This document shows, in pieces, positions 1-6,489 of a stretch of DNA of 12,074 nt. Made by a program: the position numbers and the translations under genes. The first letter of the stretch is position 1. Every line of letters begins with the position of its first letter. The stretch comes from Flavobacteriaceae bacterium UBA6231 (GTDB lineage Bacteria; Bacteroidota; Bacteroidia; Flavobacteriales; Flavobacteriaceae): NCBI GenBank assembly GCA_002441545.1, contig DJWL01000128.1:1-12074 (forward strand), given 5' to 3'. A model generated the notes under the pieces. It saw only the letters and a program-made list of their open reading frames with translations, had not been told where the DNA came from and ran no database searches.

Positions 1-1025
1 GCAAAATATTCAACCAATCTGTAATACTCTTGGAAATTGGTAATCATTACATTTTGTCCTAATGAGCACAGTAATTCAGCTCTATCTAAAAAGTCACGCT
101 CATTTATTTTTCCTTCGGCTCTAAGATTGGTTAGTGTAATTTCAAAAATAACTTTAACGTTGTCTTTGTTTACGGTCTTTTCATTAAGGAATAATTCTAC
201 CGATTTTTCAAAAATATCCATATTAACCTTTGTTACTGGCCTAAAACTACCACGTAGTGCTAATATGTTTTTTTTGTAAAGTTCCTGTGAAGGCAGAAGA
301 TTCATGCCATCTGGACCAAACATTACAGCTTCGGTCATATCATTTTTAACTAGCTGTAAACTCATAAGTCTATTGTCAACATAAGTAAATCTACAACCAG
401 AGAAATTAATCATATCGATTTCAATTTGATCTTTCTCTATATTGTCATATAATGATTTTACAATTTCTTTTGGGTCATCATGCATGTAAAACCCACCAAA
501 AATAAGGTTTACTCCAAGCATACCTAGGGTTTCTTGTTGCAATTGAGCATTGGTTTGTTTAAATCTTACATGTATTATGATTTCATTATAATCTTCTAAA
601 GGATCTAGTTGGAATTTAACGCCAACCCAACCATGGCCTTTAAATTTCTTTGAAAAGTCAATAGTAGCAACGGTGTTGGCAAATGCAAAAAATAGTTTGT
701 CTGGATGCTTGTCTCTTGTAATTCTATCTTCAATCAAGTTCACTTCATGATTCAACATTTTACGTAAACGCGATTCACTTACATAACGATTATCACTTTC
801 AACACCATAAATGGCGTCACTAAAATCTTTATCATAGGCAGACATTGCTTTAGCTATAGTTCCAGAACTTCCTCCGGCACGAAAAAAATTACGAACAGTC
901 TCTTGTCCTGCACCTATTTCTGCGAAGGTTCCGTAAATGTTTTCATTGAGGTTTATTTGTAAAGACTTCTGTTTGATAGTCAGAATCTTACTAATTTCTT
1001 TATCTCCTTTTAATTTTAAAGCCAT
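1..1025 (-). CDS. Conserved Bacteroidota cytosolic protein, 3'-truncated by window edge
   Basis: An open frame of 341 codons starts at ATG 1025 (MALKLKGDKEISK...) and runs without a stop off the left edge, so the C-terminus is missing. There is no signal peptide or membrane segment. Conspicuous patches are GAGQETVRNFFRAGG near residues 38-52, a KGHGWVGVKF segment near 129-138, and FSGCRFTYVDNR followed by VMFGPDGMNLLPSQ further on. I recognise it as a protein type widespread in Flavobacteriia, about 480 residues when complete by my recollection, but with no function I can defend. I believe homologues have carried names such as nicotinate-nucleotide adenylyltransferase or TonB-dependent receptor. 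Neither fits: there is no HxGH nucleotidylyltransferase motif and no export signal. A near-consensus promoter lies just upstream. The gene is certain; the function is unknown. Confidence 0.85.
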   Translation of the reverse strand, partial: MALKLKGDKEISKILTIKQKSLQINLNENIYGTFAEIGAGQETVRNFFRAGGSSGTIAKAMSAYDKDFSDAIYGVESDNRYVSESRLRKMLNHEVNLIEDRITRDKHPDKLFFAFANTVATIDFSKKFKGHGWVGVKFQLDPLEDYNEIIIHVRFKQTNAQLQQETLGMLGVNLIFGGFYMHDDPKEIVKSLYDNIEKDQIEIDMINFSGCRFTYVDNRLMSLQLVKNDMTEAVMFGPDGMNLLPSQELYKKNILALRGSFRPVTKVNMDIFEKSVELFLNEKTVNKDNVKVIFEITLTNLRAEGKINERDFLDRAELLCSLGQNVMITNFQEYYRLVEYF

Positions 1026-1041
1026 AATTTTTATGTTAGGA

Positions 1042-1074
1042 CAAAAATAGAAAAAAAAACAAAGAATGTATAAA
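1042..1074 (-). promoter_or_regulatory. Bacteroidota-type promoter for the 1-1025 gene
   Basis: On the minus strand, TATTTTTG (1049-1042) matches the -7 consensus TAnnTTTG exactly. TTTA (1074-1071), 21 bases upstream, is one base off the -33 TTTG. Transcription would start about ten bases before ATG 1025, giving a very short leader. The -33 element lies immediately downstream of the pnt terminator. This is inferred from consensus only. Confidence 0.5.
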
Positions 1075-1078
1075 TAGA

Positions 1079-1108
1079 AAAGCCATTTCACAATAATGAA
1101 ATGGCTTT
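1079..1108 (-). terminator. Intrinsic terminator of the pnt operon
   Basis: A perfect 12-bp stem (AAAGCCATTTCA at 1079-1090 with TGAAATGGCTTT at 1097-1108) closes a 6-base loop 25 bases after the pntB stop. Read on the minus strand, the stem ends in TTT and is followed by a T-rich stretch (TTCTATTTA). It fits a rho-independent terminator insulating the next minus-strand gene from the operon. Confidence 0.8.
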
Positions 1109-1132
1109 AAAATAAATTACGATTGTCTTTCT

Positions 1133-2527
1133 TTACATGCCTTTTAATTCAGAAATTAATGATTGAATGACTGATTTAGCATCTCCAAATAACATGGATG
1201 TTTTTTGATTGTAAAATAATTCATTCTCAATACCAGCATAACCTGGATTCATACTTCGTTTGTTGATAATAATGTTCTTGGCATTTTCAACTTCTAAAAT
1301 AGGCATACCAAAAATTGGACTTGATGGATTAGTGTGAGCTGCAGGATTAACAACATCATTGGCGCCAACCACAAAAACAACATCTGTATTTTTAAATTCT
1401 GGATTAACATCTTCCATTTCAACTAATTTGTCATAGTCTACATTGGTTTCTGCTAATAAAACATTCATGTGACCAGGCATTCTACCAGCAACAGGGTGAA
1501 TTGCATATTTAACTTCAATGTCTTTGCTCGCTAATAATTGCTCTAATTCATGAATGGCATGCTGTGCCTGAGCTACAGCTAAACCATAACCAGGTACTAT
1601 GATAATGCGTTGAGAATAATTCATTAATATTGCTACATCACTAACTGTTGTTTTTTTAATGGATCCTGTAATAGTTTGAGAATCCATATCTCCCATTTGC
1701 TCATCTGAACTTCCAAAACTTCCAAAAATAACATTTACTAAAGATCTATTCATTGCATCACACATAGCAAAGGTTAAAATTGTTCCTGCAGACCCAACTA
1801 AAATTCCTCCAGTTAGCATGACCATGTTGCCATATAAAAACCCTCCTAAAGCAGCTGCTAAACCTGTGAAAGAGTTTAATAATGAAATAACTACCGGCAT
1901 ATCTGCCCCACCAATTGGCAATACAAATAAAATACCATATGCTAAAGCCACAAAAAATAACACATATAATAAAAGTTGACTATCTGACCCTGACCAAGCA
2001 ATAAAAGCAGCGAAAATTATTAAACTTATAATAACAAGATTGTTTAGTAAGTTGTATTTAGGCAAACGCAAAGGTTTTTTTAATGTTCCATTTAATTTTG
2101 CCCAAGCAATCATACTACCAGAAAATGAGATACTTCCAATAATGATTCCAGCTACAATAGTTGCTATTGATAATGTTTTTCCTGTATAGTGTTCAAATTC
2201 AATTAAACCTATTAGTGCGGCACTGGCTCCACCCATACCGTTAAAAAGTGACACCAATTCAGGCATTTTGGTCATAGCCACCTTTTTGGCTATCATCCAA
2301 CCTATGATGGTACCAATAAGGATAGCTGTACCTATTAAAACGTAAATAAATGTTGGAACCTCACCTTGATATAAAAAAATGGTTCCCAATATGGCAATAC
2401 TCATACCTGCAGCAGCAATTAAATTTCCTTTTCTTGCAGATTCTGGTTTGCCAAGCATTTTTAAACCAAGAATGTAGGTCATTGATGCTATTAAGTAGAT
2501 AAATTCTAGGCTAAATATATATTCCAT
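1133..2527 (-). CDS. pntB: NAD(P) transhydrogenase subunit beta (Re/Si-specific)
   Basis: This is the beta subunit of the proton-translocating transhydrogenase, carrying membrane domain dII and the cytosolic NADP(H)-binding domain dIII. Residues 1 to about 265 are a series of hydrophobic helices with the conserved MPELVSLFNGMGG (88-100) and MPVVISLLNSFTG (210-222). dIII follows with the NADP-binding PGYGLAVAQAQ (312-322), HPVAGRMPGHMNVLLAE (344-360), GANDVVNPAA (388-397), KRSMNPGYAG (423-432) and LFGDAK (446-451). At 464 residues it has the usual full length. Its ATG overlaps the pntAb stop by one base (TAATG), implying translational coupling. Asn96 sits where E. coli PntB, by my alignment from memory, has the proton-channel residue His91, while Asn218 matches the conserved dII asparagine. 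Identification is very secure. Confidence 0.97.
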   Translation of the reverse strand: MEYIFSLEFIYLIASMTYILGLKMLGKPESARKGNLIAAAGMSIAILGTIFLYQGEVPTFIYVLIGTAILIGTIIGWMIAKKVAMTKMPELVSLFNGMGGASAALIGLIEFEHYTGKTLSIATIVAGIIIGSISFSGSMIAWAKLNGTLKKPLRLPKYNLLNNLVIISLIIFAAFIAWSGSDSQLLLYVLFFVALAYGILFVLPIGGADMPVVISLLNSFTGLAAALGGFLYGNMVMLTGGILVGSAGTILTFAMCDAMNRSLVNVIFGSFGSSDEQMGDMDSQTITGSIKKTTVSDVAILMNYSQRIIIVPGYGLAVAQAQHAIHELEQLLASKDIEVKYAIHPVAGRMPGHMNVLLAETNVDYDKLVEMEDVNPEFKNTDVVFVVGANDVVNPAAHTNPSSPIFGMPILEVENAKNIIINKRSMNPGYAGIENELFYNQKTSMLFGDAKSVIQSLISELKGM

Positions 2528-2835
2528 TATTTTTTCTTTTTAAACATTTCTAACATACGGTCTGTAACCACAAATCCGCCCACTACGTTAAGTGTACCTA
2601 GTAAAACTGCCACAAAACCTAAAGCTTGACCTAAATAATTTTCAGGATTAACTCCAAGTAAAACTAAAATGGCTCCTATAATTACTACACCATGAATAGC
2701 GTTTGCTCCAGACATTAATGGTGTATGTAATACAGCTGGTACATGACCAATAACTTCAACTCCAACAAATATCATCAGTATAACGATATAAATCATTTGG
2801 ATGTTATTACTTATAAATTCTATTAATTCTGTCAT
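2527..2835 (-). CDS. pntAb: NAD(P) transhydrogenase alpha subunit, membrane part (PntAb)
   Basis: At 102 residues this is the stand-alone C-terminal membrane portion of the alpha subunit, as in the three-subunit enzymes of Rhodospirillum rubrum type rather than the fused E. coli PntA. Three hydrophobic segments are visible (about 13-30, 44-61 and 69-90). The family-typical VPAVLHTPLMSGANAIHGVV (32-51) and the closing GGFVVTDRMLEMFKKK (86-101) are both present. It assembles with PntB to form the proton-conducting dII domain. It lies two bases after the pntAa stop and overlaps the pntB start by one base, so the three genes form a tight translationally coupled operon. Confidence 0.95.
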   Translation of the reverse strand: MTELIEFISNNIQMIYIVILMIFVGVEVIGHVPAVLHTPLMSGANAIHGVVIIGAILVLLGVNPENYLGQALGFVAVLLGTLNVVGGFVVTDRMLEMFKKKK

Positions 2836-2837
2836 AT

Positions 2838-3950
2838 TTATGATTTTTTACCGTTTTGTCTAATTTTTCCGTTCAATACAATTAAAGTTTCATCTGTAAT
2901 TTGATCTTCTAAATCCCATTTAAATTTATTGCCTTCTGTTAAATGAACTAAATAATTAAAGGTGTTTTTTGCATACAAATCACTTGCATTTGTAGAGACG
3001 CTTTGTGGCGCAATGGTAGTGCCTATGATTTTAACCCCATATTTAATAATTGTTTTATTCATAACACTAATTTCACAATTACCACCTTGAGCAGCTGCTA
3101 AATCTATTATTACAGCTCCATTTTGCATTTGAGACACTTGCTCTTCAGTAATTAATATTGGAGATGTTCTACCTGGAACCATAGCGGTTGTAATTACTAA
3201 ATCTGCTTTAAACAGAGATTTATTCACTGCTTCTTTTTGTCTTCTGGCGTAGTCTTCAGAAGCTACTTTAGCATATCCATTTTCAGATTCCTCCCCATTA
3301 TTATCAACCATAATAAATTTAGCACCTAATGATTCGGCTTGCTCTTTAGTTTCAGTTCTAATGTCTGTTGCTTCTACAATTGCTCCCAATCGTTTTGCAG
3401 TTGCTATGGCTTGTAAACCAGCAACACCAACACCATAAACTAAAACTCTTGCAGGTGAAATTGTACCAGCAGCCGTCATCATTAAAGGAAATATTTTAGT
3501 CATTTCATAAGCGCCTTTAATTACCGCTTTATAACCAGCTAAATTATTTTGTGAACTCAAAACATCCATGTCTTGGGCTCTCGAAATACGTGGCATAGCA
3601 TCCATAGAGAAAGCTGTTGCTTCTTGGTTAGCAATAATTTCCATGTCATGTGGATGCGATTTATGAAAAAGTTGCGCAATAATTATTTGCCCTTTTTTTA
3701 ATTTTTCTAACTCCTTGTTGTCAAATGGATTTATCTTAATTAAAATATCGGTATTATTAAAGAGATCTTCTTTAGATCTAATGTGTGCACCAGCTTTACT
3801 ATAATCAGAATTTTTGTATGATGAATTTGCTCCTGCATCTTCTTCTACTTTAATTTCAAATCCTTTTTCTATAAGTTGTTGGGCTATTTTAGGTGTAATT
3901 GCTACTCTATTATCACCTTCTTGGGTTTCTTTTAAAACTCCTATAATCAT
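2838..3950 (-). CDS. pntAa: NAD(P) transhydrogenase alpha subunit, NAD-binding domain (PntAa)
   Basis: This is the peripheral dI subunit that binds NAD(H) and exchanges hydride with NADP(H) on dIII of PntB. It is 370 residues long, typical for the separate form. It opens with the family signature GVLKETQEGDNRVAITP (4-20). RISRAQDMDVLSSQ (121-134) is the mobile-contact region of the alanine dehydrogenase/PntA family, and VYGVGVAGLQAIATAKRLGA (171-190) is the Rossmann glycine-rich loop, followed by the acidic ribose ligand in ATDIR (194-198). VITTAMVPGR (252-261) and the IIDLAAAQGGNCE segment (281-293) are also family-typical. No signal peptide is present. It is the first gene of the operon, divergent from the MBL hydrolase gene. 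No perfect -7 box is visible on this strand in the 194-bp gap. Confidence 0.97.
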   Translation of the reverse strand: MIIGVLKETQEGDNRVAITPKIAQQLIEKGFEIKVEEDAGANSSYKNSDYSKAGAHIRSKEDLFNNTDILIKINPFDNKELEKLKKGQIIIAQLFHKSHPHDMEIIANQEATAFSMDAMPRISRAQDMDVLSSQNNLAGYKAVIKGAYEMTKIFPLMMTAAGTISPARVLVYGVGVAGLQAIATAKRLGAIVEATDIRTETKEQAESLGAKFIMVDNNGEESENGYAKVASEDYARRQKEAVNKSLFKADLVITTAMVPGRTSPILITEEQVSQMQNGAVIIDLAAAQGGNCEISVMNKTIIKYGVKIIGTTIAPQSVSTNASDLYAKNTFNYLVHLTEGNKFKWDLEDQITDETLIVLNGKIRQNGKKS

Positions 3951-4009
3951 TTGATAAAAATTTTGATTTTTAATACCCTAAAAATAATTCTTTACTAGCG
4001 TTTTATATC

Positions 4010-4021
4010 TGATAATTATCA
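4010..4021. promoter_or_regulatory. Perfect 12-bp palindrome in the pnt/MBL divergent gap
   Basis: TGATAATTATCA is a perfect palindrome 60 bases upstream of pntAa and 123 bases upstream of the MBL gene. It resembles Fur-family half-site sequence (GATAAT-ATC), but it is short and AT-rich, so it is only a candidate operator. The rest of the 194-bp gap (3951-4144) holds another AT-only palindrome at 4025-4040 and no exact TAnnTTTG box on either strand. Confidence 0.25.
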
Positions 4022-4144
4022 TGTTTTTATTTAAATAAAATAATACATTTTTTATTAAAACACTCTTAGTTTTAAAAAATCACAAGCTTAATAAAGGTTT
4101 TGGATAATAAGTATTAAATTTAAACTCAAATTTTATCACTTTTA

Positions 4145-4906
4145 ATGAAAATTACTTTTTTAGGCACAGGAACTTCACAAGGTATTCCAGTTATTGGAAG
4201 TAAACATCCAGTTTGCTTAAGTAATGATTTTAAAGATAAAAGGCTTCGTGTTTCTGTGCTTATTGAATGGGATGATTATGCTTATGTAATAGATTCTGGT
4301 CCTGATTTTAGATATCAAATGTTACGTGCAAATTGTACTAAAATTGATGGAATTTTGTTTACCCATGAACATTCTGATCATACCGCTGGTTTAGATGATA
4401 TAAGACCTTTTTATTTTCGACAAGGTAATATTAAAATTTTTGCGCATGAACGTGTTATAAAATCGCTTTCAAAGCGGTTTGATTATATTTTTGAAACTGA
4501 AAATAAATATCCTGGAGCACCAACGTTAGATATTAATATTATTGAAAACACCCCATTTTTTTTAAATAATCTATGTGTAATTCCTGTGAATGCTATGCAT
4601 CATCAAGTACAAGTATTTGGTTTTAGATTTAATGATTTTGCATATTTAACAGATATTAAAACTGTAGAAAAAACCGAAATTGAAAAAATAAAGAATATTA
4701 AAATTTTGGTAATTAATGCTTTAAGAATTGAACCTCATATTTCGCATTTTAATTTAAAAGAAGCTTTGCAATTTATTGAACAAGTAAAACCAAAAATAGC
4801 TTACATAACTCACATAAGTCATTTATTAGGATTTCATGAAGAGGTAGAGAAAAGTCTTCCTAAAGGTGTATTTTTAGCTTATGATAATTTACAAATAACC
4901 ATATAA
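4145..4906 (+). CDS. MBL-fold metallo-hydrolase (PhnP-like)
   Basis: A 253-residue metallo-beta-lactamase-fold enzyme of the PhnP/RNase Z-like branch. It starts with FLGTGTSQGIPVIG (5-18) and a conserved PVC (22-24). The YVIDSGPDFR strand (47-56) precedes the metal-binding HEHSDH (74-79), which is followed by AGLDDIRPF. Later come the NAMHHQ histidines near 154-157, AYLTDIK carrying the bridging-type aspartate, and a C-terminal ITHISH. All expected metal ligands appear present, so it should be an active dinuclear metal phosphodiesterase or hydrolase. PhnP acts on cyclic ribose phosphate in phosphonate catabolism, but no phn genes are nearby and I would not assign that substrate. It is probably co-transcribed with the small membrane protein eight bases downstream. 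Confidence 0.88.
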   Translation: MKITFLGTGTSQGIPVIGSKHPVCLSNDFKDKRLRVSVLIEWDDYAYVIDSGPDFRYQMLRANCTKIDGILFTHEHSDHTAGLDDIRPFYFRQGNIKIFAHERVIKSLSKRFDYIFETENKYPGAPTLDINIIENTPFFLNNLCVIPVNAMHHQVQVFGFRFNDFAYLTDIKTVEKTEIEKIKNIKILVINALRIEPHISHFNLKEALQFIEQVKPKIAYITHISHLLGFHEEVEKSLPKGVFLAYDNLQITI

Positions 4907-4914
4907 ATTTTAAC

Positions 4915-5415
4915 ATGAAACAACGAATTTTCATTTACCTATTCATATTTTCTGTACTTATTATTTTATTTCAGTATGTCAATTCAAAACGATTGCTTGA
5001 ATTTCAAAATAATAAAATAAGTACTTATGAATCTCATATTCAAACTTATAAAGATTCAATAGCAACAATGCAAAATGAGATTTTAAACTTATCACATTTT
5101 AATTTGGAGCGAAATGAAGATGCTCTAAGTTATTTTGAAAACAAAGGTTATAAGGTTGATGAATTGATTCCTTTTATAAAAGATGAGCTTTATAAGTTGA
5201 ATGAGGTCTCTGGTGAACATCCTTTAGTGCCATATGCGGCGAGTGAAGGACGAAAAATGATGATAAACACAGTGAAATTATTAAACCACAAATGGATTAT
5301 AGTCGATTTTTCTGATGGAGTTTTTTGGGGAGAAATGTTTTTAACCTATGAAATTACAGATACACAGGAATTAAAATTTAATGTAGTTGAATCCTTTTTG
5401 TATCCTTTTAATTAA
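4915..5415 (+). CDS. Small membrane-anchored coiled-coil protein, function unknown
   Basis: At 166 residues, it has one N-terminal hydrophobic segment (about 5-22) preceded by KQR, suggesting a signal anchor with the bulk outside the inner membrane. Residues 26-60 are polar and heptad-like (short coiled coil). The C-terminal half is a compact globular region with the distinctive VPYAASEGRKMMINTVK (about 104-120), then HKWIIVDFSDGVFWGEMFLTYEI. I know no function for it. It follows the MBL gene by eight bases, so the two probably form an operon. Its stop overlaps the stop of the convergent lipoprotein gene in TTAA (5412-5415). Confidence 0.8.
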   Translation: MKQRIFIYLFIFSVLIILFQYVNSKRLLEFQNNKISTYESHIQTYKDSIATMQNEILNLSHFNLERNEDALSYFENKGYKVDELIPFIKDELYKLNEVSGEHPLVPYAASEGRKMMINTVKLLNHKWIIVDFSDGVFWGEMFLTYEITDTQELKFNVVESFLYPFN

Positions 5416-5783
5416 TCTTTTATAAAGGCAATTCCTTTTTGTTTTTTTGTTTCACCAACATAAGAGTATTCGTAAGTATATGAAGAATCTGTAGTTGTTA
5501 AAATTTTTAAATGAATATCTTTATGTTCTGCCATATTTTTTGGATGGATTGTTTTAAAAATGACTTCACAATCATTGATCCATCGTACTGTAGCTGAGTC
5601 TGATTTTCCGTTATATGTTTCTATTTGTTTATCGTTAGTGCGCTTAAATGTTGATTTGTACAATACACCACCAATAGTCACTTCGCTATAAAATTCCCCT
5701 GTTTTAAAATTAGTACAATTACGTTTAGATTGATAACAACTTAAAAGAGTAAATACAATGAGGGAAACATATATTTTTTTCAT
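5412..5783 (-). CDS. Small lipoprotein, function unknown
   Basis: A 123-residue protein with a lipoprotein signal: KK at the N-terminus, a hydrophobic stretch and the lipobox LLSC with Cys16 as the lipidation site. The mature part begins YQSKRNCTNFKTGEFYSEV and contains ATVRWINDCEVIFKTI and a final TYEYSYVGETKKQKG segment, a small beta-rich domain by appearance. I recall similar flavobacterial proteins carrying the incongruous name DNA topoisomerase IV; nothing here supports that. It follows the XRE gene by 35 bases but has an exact -7 promoter box of its own, so it may be transcribed separately. Its product acts in the envelope, on the periplasmic or outer-membrane side. Confidence 0.8.
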   Translation of the reverse strand: MKKIYVSLIVFTLLSCYQSKRNCTNFKTGEFYSEVTIGGVLYKSTFKRTNDKQIETYNGKSDSATVRWINDCEVIFKTIHPKNMAEHKDIHLKILTTTDSSYTYEYSYVGETKKQKGIAFIKD

Positions 5784-5798
5784 GACATTAATTTATTG

Positions 5799-5830
5799 CA
5801 AAGCTAATGAAGATGTTCTTAATTCTGAAA
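5799..5830 (-). promoter_or_regulatory. Promoter for the small lipoprotein gene
   Basis: On the minus strand, TAGCTTTG (5806-5799) matches TAnnTTTG exactly, and TTTC (5830-5827) lies 20 bases upstream as a one-mismatch -33. The -33 part sits inside the end of the XRE gene. The predicted start is only about ten bases before the ATG at 5783, similar to the other promoters in this window. Confidence 0.5.
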
Positions 5831-6205
5831 GTTTTTAAAAGTTCCGTCAGAATAAAAAATAACAATACGTTCGATTTCTTTATCATTTTGTGTAGAACTT
5901 TCTTTGACAACTTTTTTCACTTCAGTTTCAAATTCAATTTCTTTTTGTAAAGGTTTTTTAGGAGCCGATTTATTTTCACTAGAAGGAAACGTTCCTTTGC
6001 CATTCAATAACCAGTATAATTCTATTTCTGGAAAGGAGGAAAGAATTTTTAAAATAAACTCCAGACTTGGTTTGTTTCTACCAGATAAAATATGAGAAAT
6101 ACTTGATCGCTGAACACCAATTTTTTCAGCAAACGAAGAAGCTGTTTCACCGTAATAATCTATTACAATTTGAAGTCTTTTAGAAAAATCCTCATTGTTT
6201 ACCAT
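5819..6205 (-). CDS. XRE-family helix-turn-helix transcriptional regulator
   Basis: A 128-residue cytosolic DNA-binding protein. Residues 7-66 are a Cro/C1-type HTH: SSFAEKIGV (23-31) is the first helix of the motif and QRSSISHILSGRNKPS (32-47) the recognition helix and following turn, then YWLLNGKGTFP (64-74), the usual domain end in Bacteroidota XRE proteins. After a charged linker the chain ends with ERIVIFYSDGTFKNF (112-126), a predicted beta hairpin that may mediate dimerisation. The start at 6205 is supported because the ATG lies inside one of five GTTTAC-N4-GTAAAC inverted repeats, with an exact -7 box just upstream. This arrangement strongly suggests negative autoregulation. The protein probably also controls the divergent M14 gene. 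Confidence 0.9.
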   Translation of the reverse strand: MVNNEDFSKRLQIVIDYYGETASSFAEKIGVQRSSISHILSGRNKPSLEFILKILSSFPEIELYWLLNGKGTFPSSENKSAPKKPLQKEIEFETEVKKVVKESSTQNDKEIERIVIFYSDGTFKNFQN

Positions 6206-6212
6206 TGTAAAC
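6197..6212. promoter_or_regulatory. Operator site A, over the XRE start codon
   Basis: GTTTAC-CATT-GTAAAC is a perfect inverted repeat with 6-bp arms and a 4-base spacer. The XRE start codon (complement of 6203-6205) lies within it, and the -7 box (6213-6220) abuts it, so a bound dimer would cover the transcription start. It is one of five related sites in this gap. Confidence 0.7.
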
Positions 6213-6240
6213 CAAAATTAAAATCAATATTATTTACAAA
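6213..6240 (-). promoter_or_regulatory. Promoter of the XRE gene
   Basis: The minus strand shows TAATTTTG (6220-6213), an exact TAnnTTTG, with TTTG (6240-6237) 16 bases upstream, slightly shorter than the usual spacing. Operator B overlaps the -33 element and operator A abuts the -7 element, so binding at either would be expected to repress. Confidence 0.55.
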
Positions 6241-6247
6241 TGTAACA
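6232..6247. promoter_or_regulatory. Operator site B
   Basis: ATTTAC-AAAT-GTAACA is a degenerate copy of the GTTTAC-N4-GTAAAC repeat, with TTAC/GTAA arms intact. It begins 35 bases from the start of site A and overlaps the -33 element of the XRE promoter. Confidence 0.55.
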
Positions 6248-6295
6248 ATTATATTGAAATATCAAGAATTATCAATCTTTTATTATTAAAAAAGG

Positions 6296-6310
6296 TAAAG
6301 TATTACTTTA
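6296..6310. repeat. 15-nt palindrome in the middle of the XRE/M14 gap
   Basis: TAAAGTA-T-TACTTTA is a perfect inverted repeat with 7-bp arms around one base. It does not match the GTTTAC-type sites and lies between the two operator clusters. Apart from it, the stretch 6248-6419 is very AT-rich sequence in which I see no gene. Confidence 0.35.
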
Positions 6311-6419
6311 TAAAAGTTTAATTAATATACTGATAATAAGCAATATAAATAATAAAAAATATAAATGTGAAATATTTAAAATTTTTATTCAGATTATTAA
6401 ACACAAACTTTAATATTTT

Positions 6420-6435
6420 GTTTATCAATGTAAAC
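6420..6435. promoter_or_regulatory. Operator site C
   Basis: GTTTAT-CAAT-GTAAAC differs from a perfect GTTTAC-N4-GTAAAC repeat by one base. It lies 72 bases upstream of the M14 start codon, and its start is 35 bases from that of site D, the same spacing as between A and B. Confidence 0.6.
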
Positions 6436-6454
6436 ACAAAAGAATATTTTTACT

Positions 6455-6470
6455 GTTTACAATTGTAAAT
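6455..6470. promoter_or_regulatory. Operator site D
   Basis: GTTTAC-AATT-GTAAAT contains the perfect 14-bp palindrome TTTACAATTGTAAA (6456-6469). It covers the position where the -33 element of the M14 promoter is expected. Confidence 0.65.
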
Positions 6471-6489
6471 TAGTAATTGTTTACATTTG
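6462..6489 (+). promoter_or_regulatory. Promoter of the M14 peptidase gene
   Basis: TACATTTG at 6482-6489 is an exact TAnnTTTG -7 element. ATTG at 6462-6465, 16 bases upstream, is the best nearby -33, mirroring the 16-base spacing of the XRE promoter. Predicted transcription starts about ten bases before ATG 6507. Operators D and E overlap it. Confidence 0.5.

Noticed and set aside
37..279. Plus-strand open frame of 80 codons
   Set aside because: It lies antisense within the well-supported minus-strand gene 1-1025 and has no recognisable domain or promoter.
1..1025. Nicotinate-nucleotide adenylyltransferase or TonB-dependent receptor
   Set aside because: No HxGH or other nucleotidylyltransferase motif is present in the visible 341 residues, and there is no signal peptide or TonB box.
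4025..4040. 16-bp palindrome TTTTATTTAAATAAAA
   Set aside because: It consists only of A and T in a very AT-rich gap, so chance is a sufficient explanation and no protein-binding pattern is recognisable.
4145..4906. Assignment as PhnP or an RNase Z
   Set aside because: The fold motifs fit the wider group, but no phosphonate genes are nearby and RNase Z-specific features are not evident, so only the family-level call is kept.
5904..6095. Plus-strand open frame of 63 codons
   Set aside because: It is antisense to the XRE regulator coding sequence and shows only its mirrored codon pattern.
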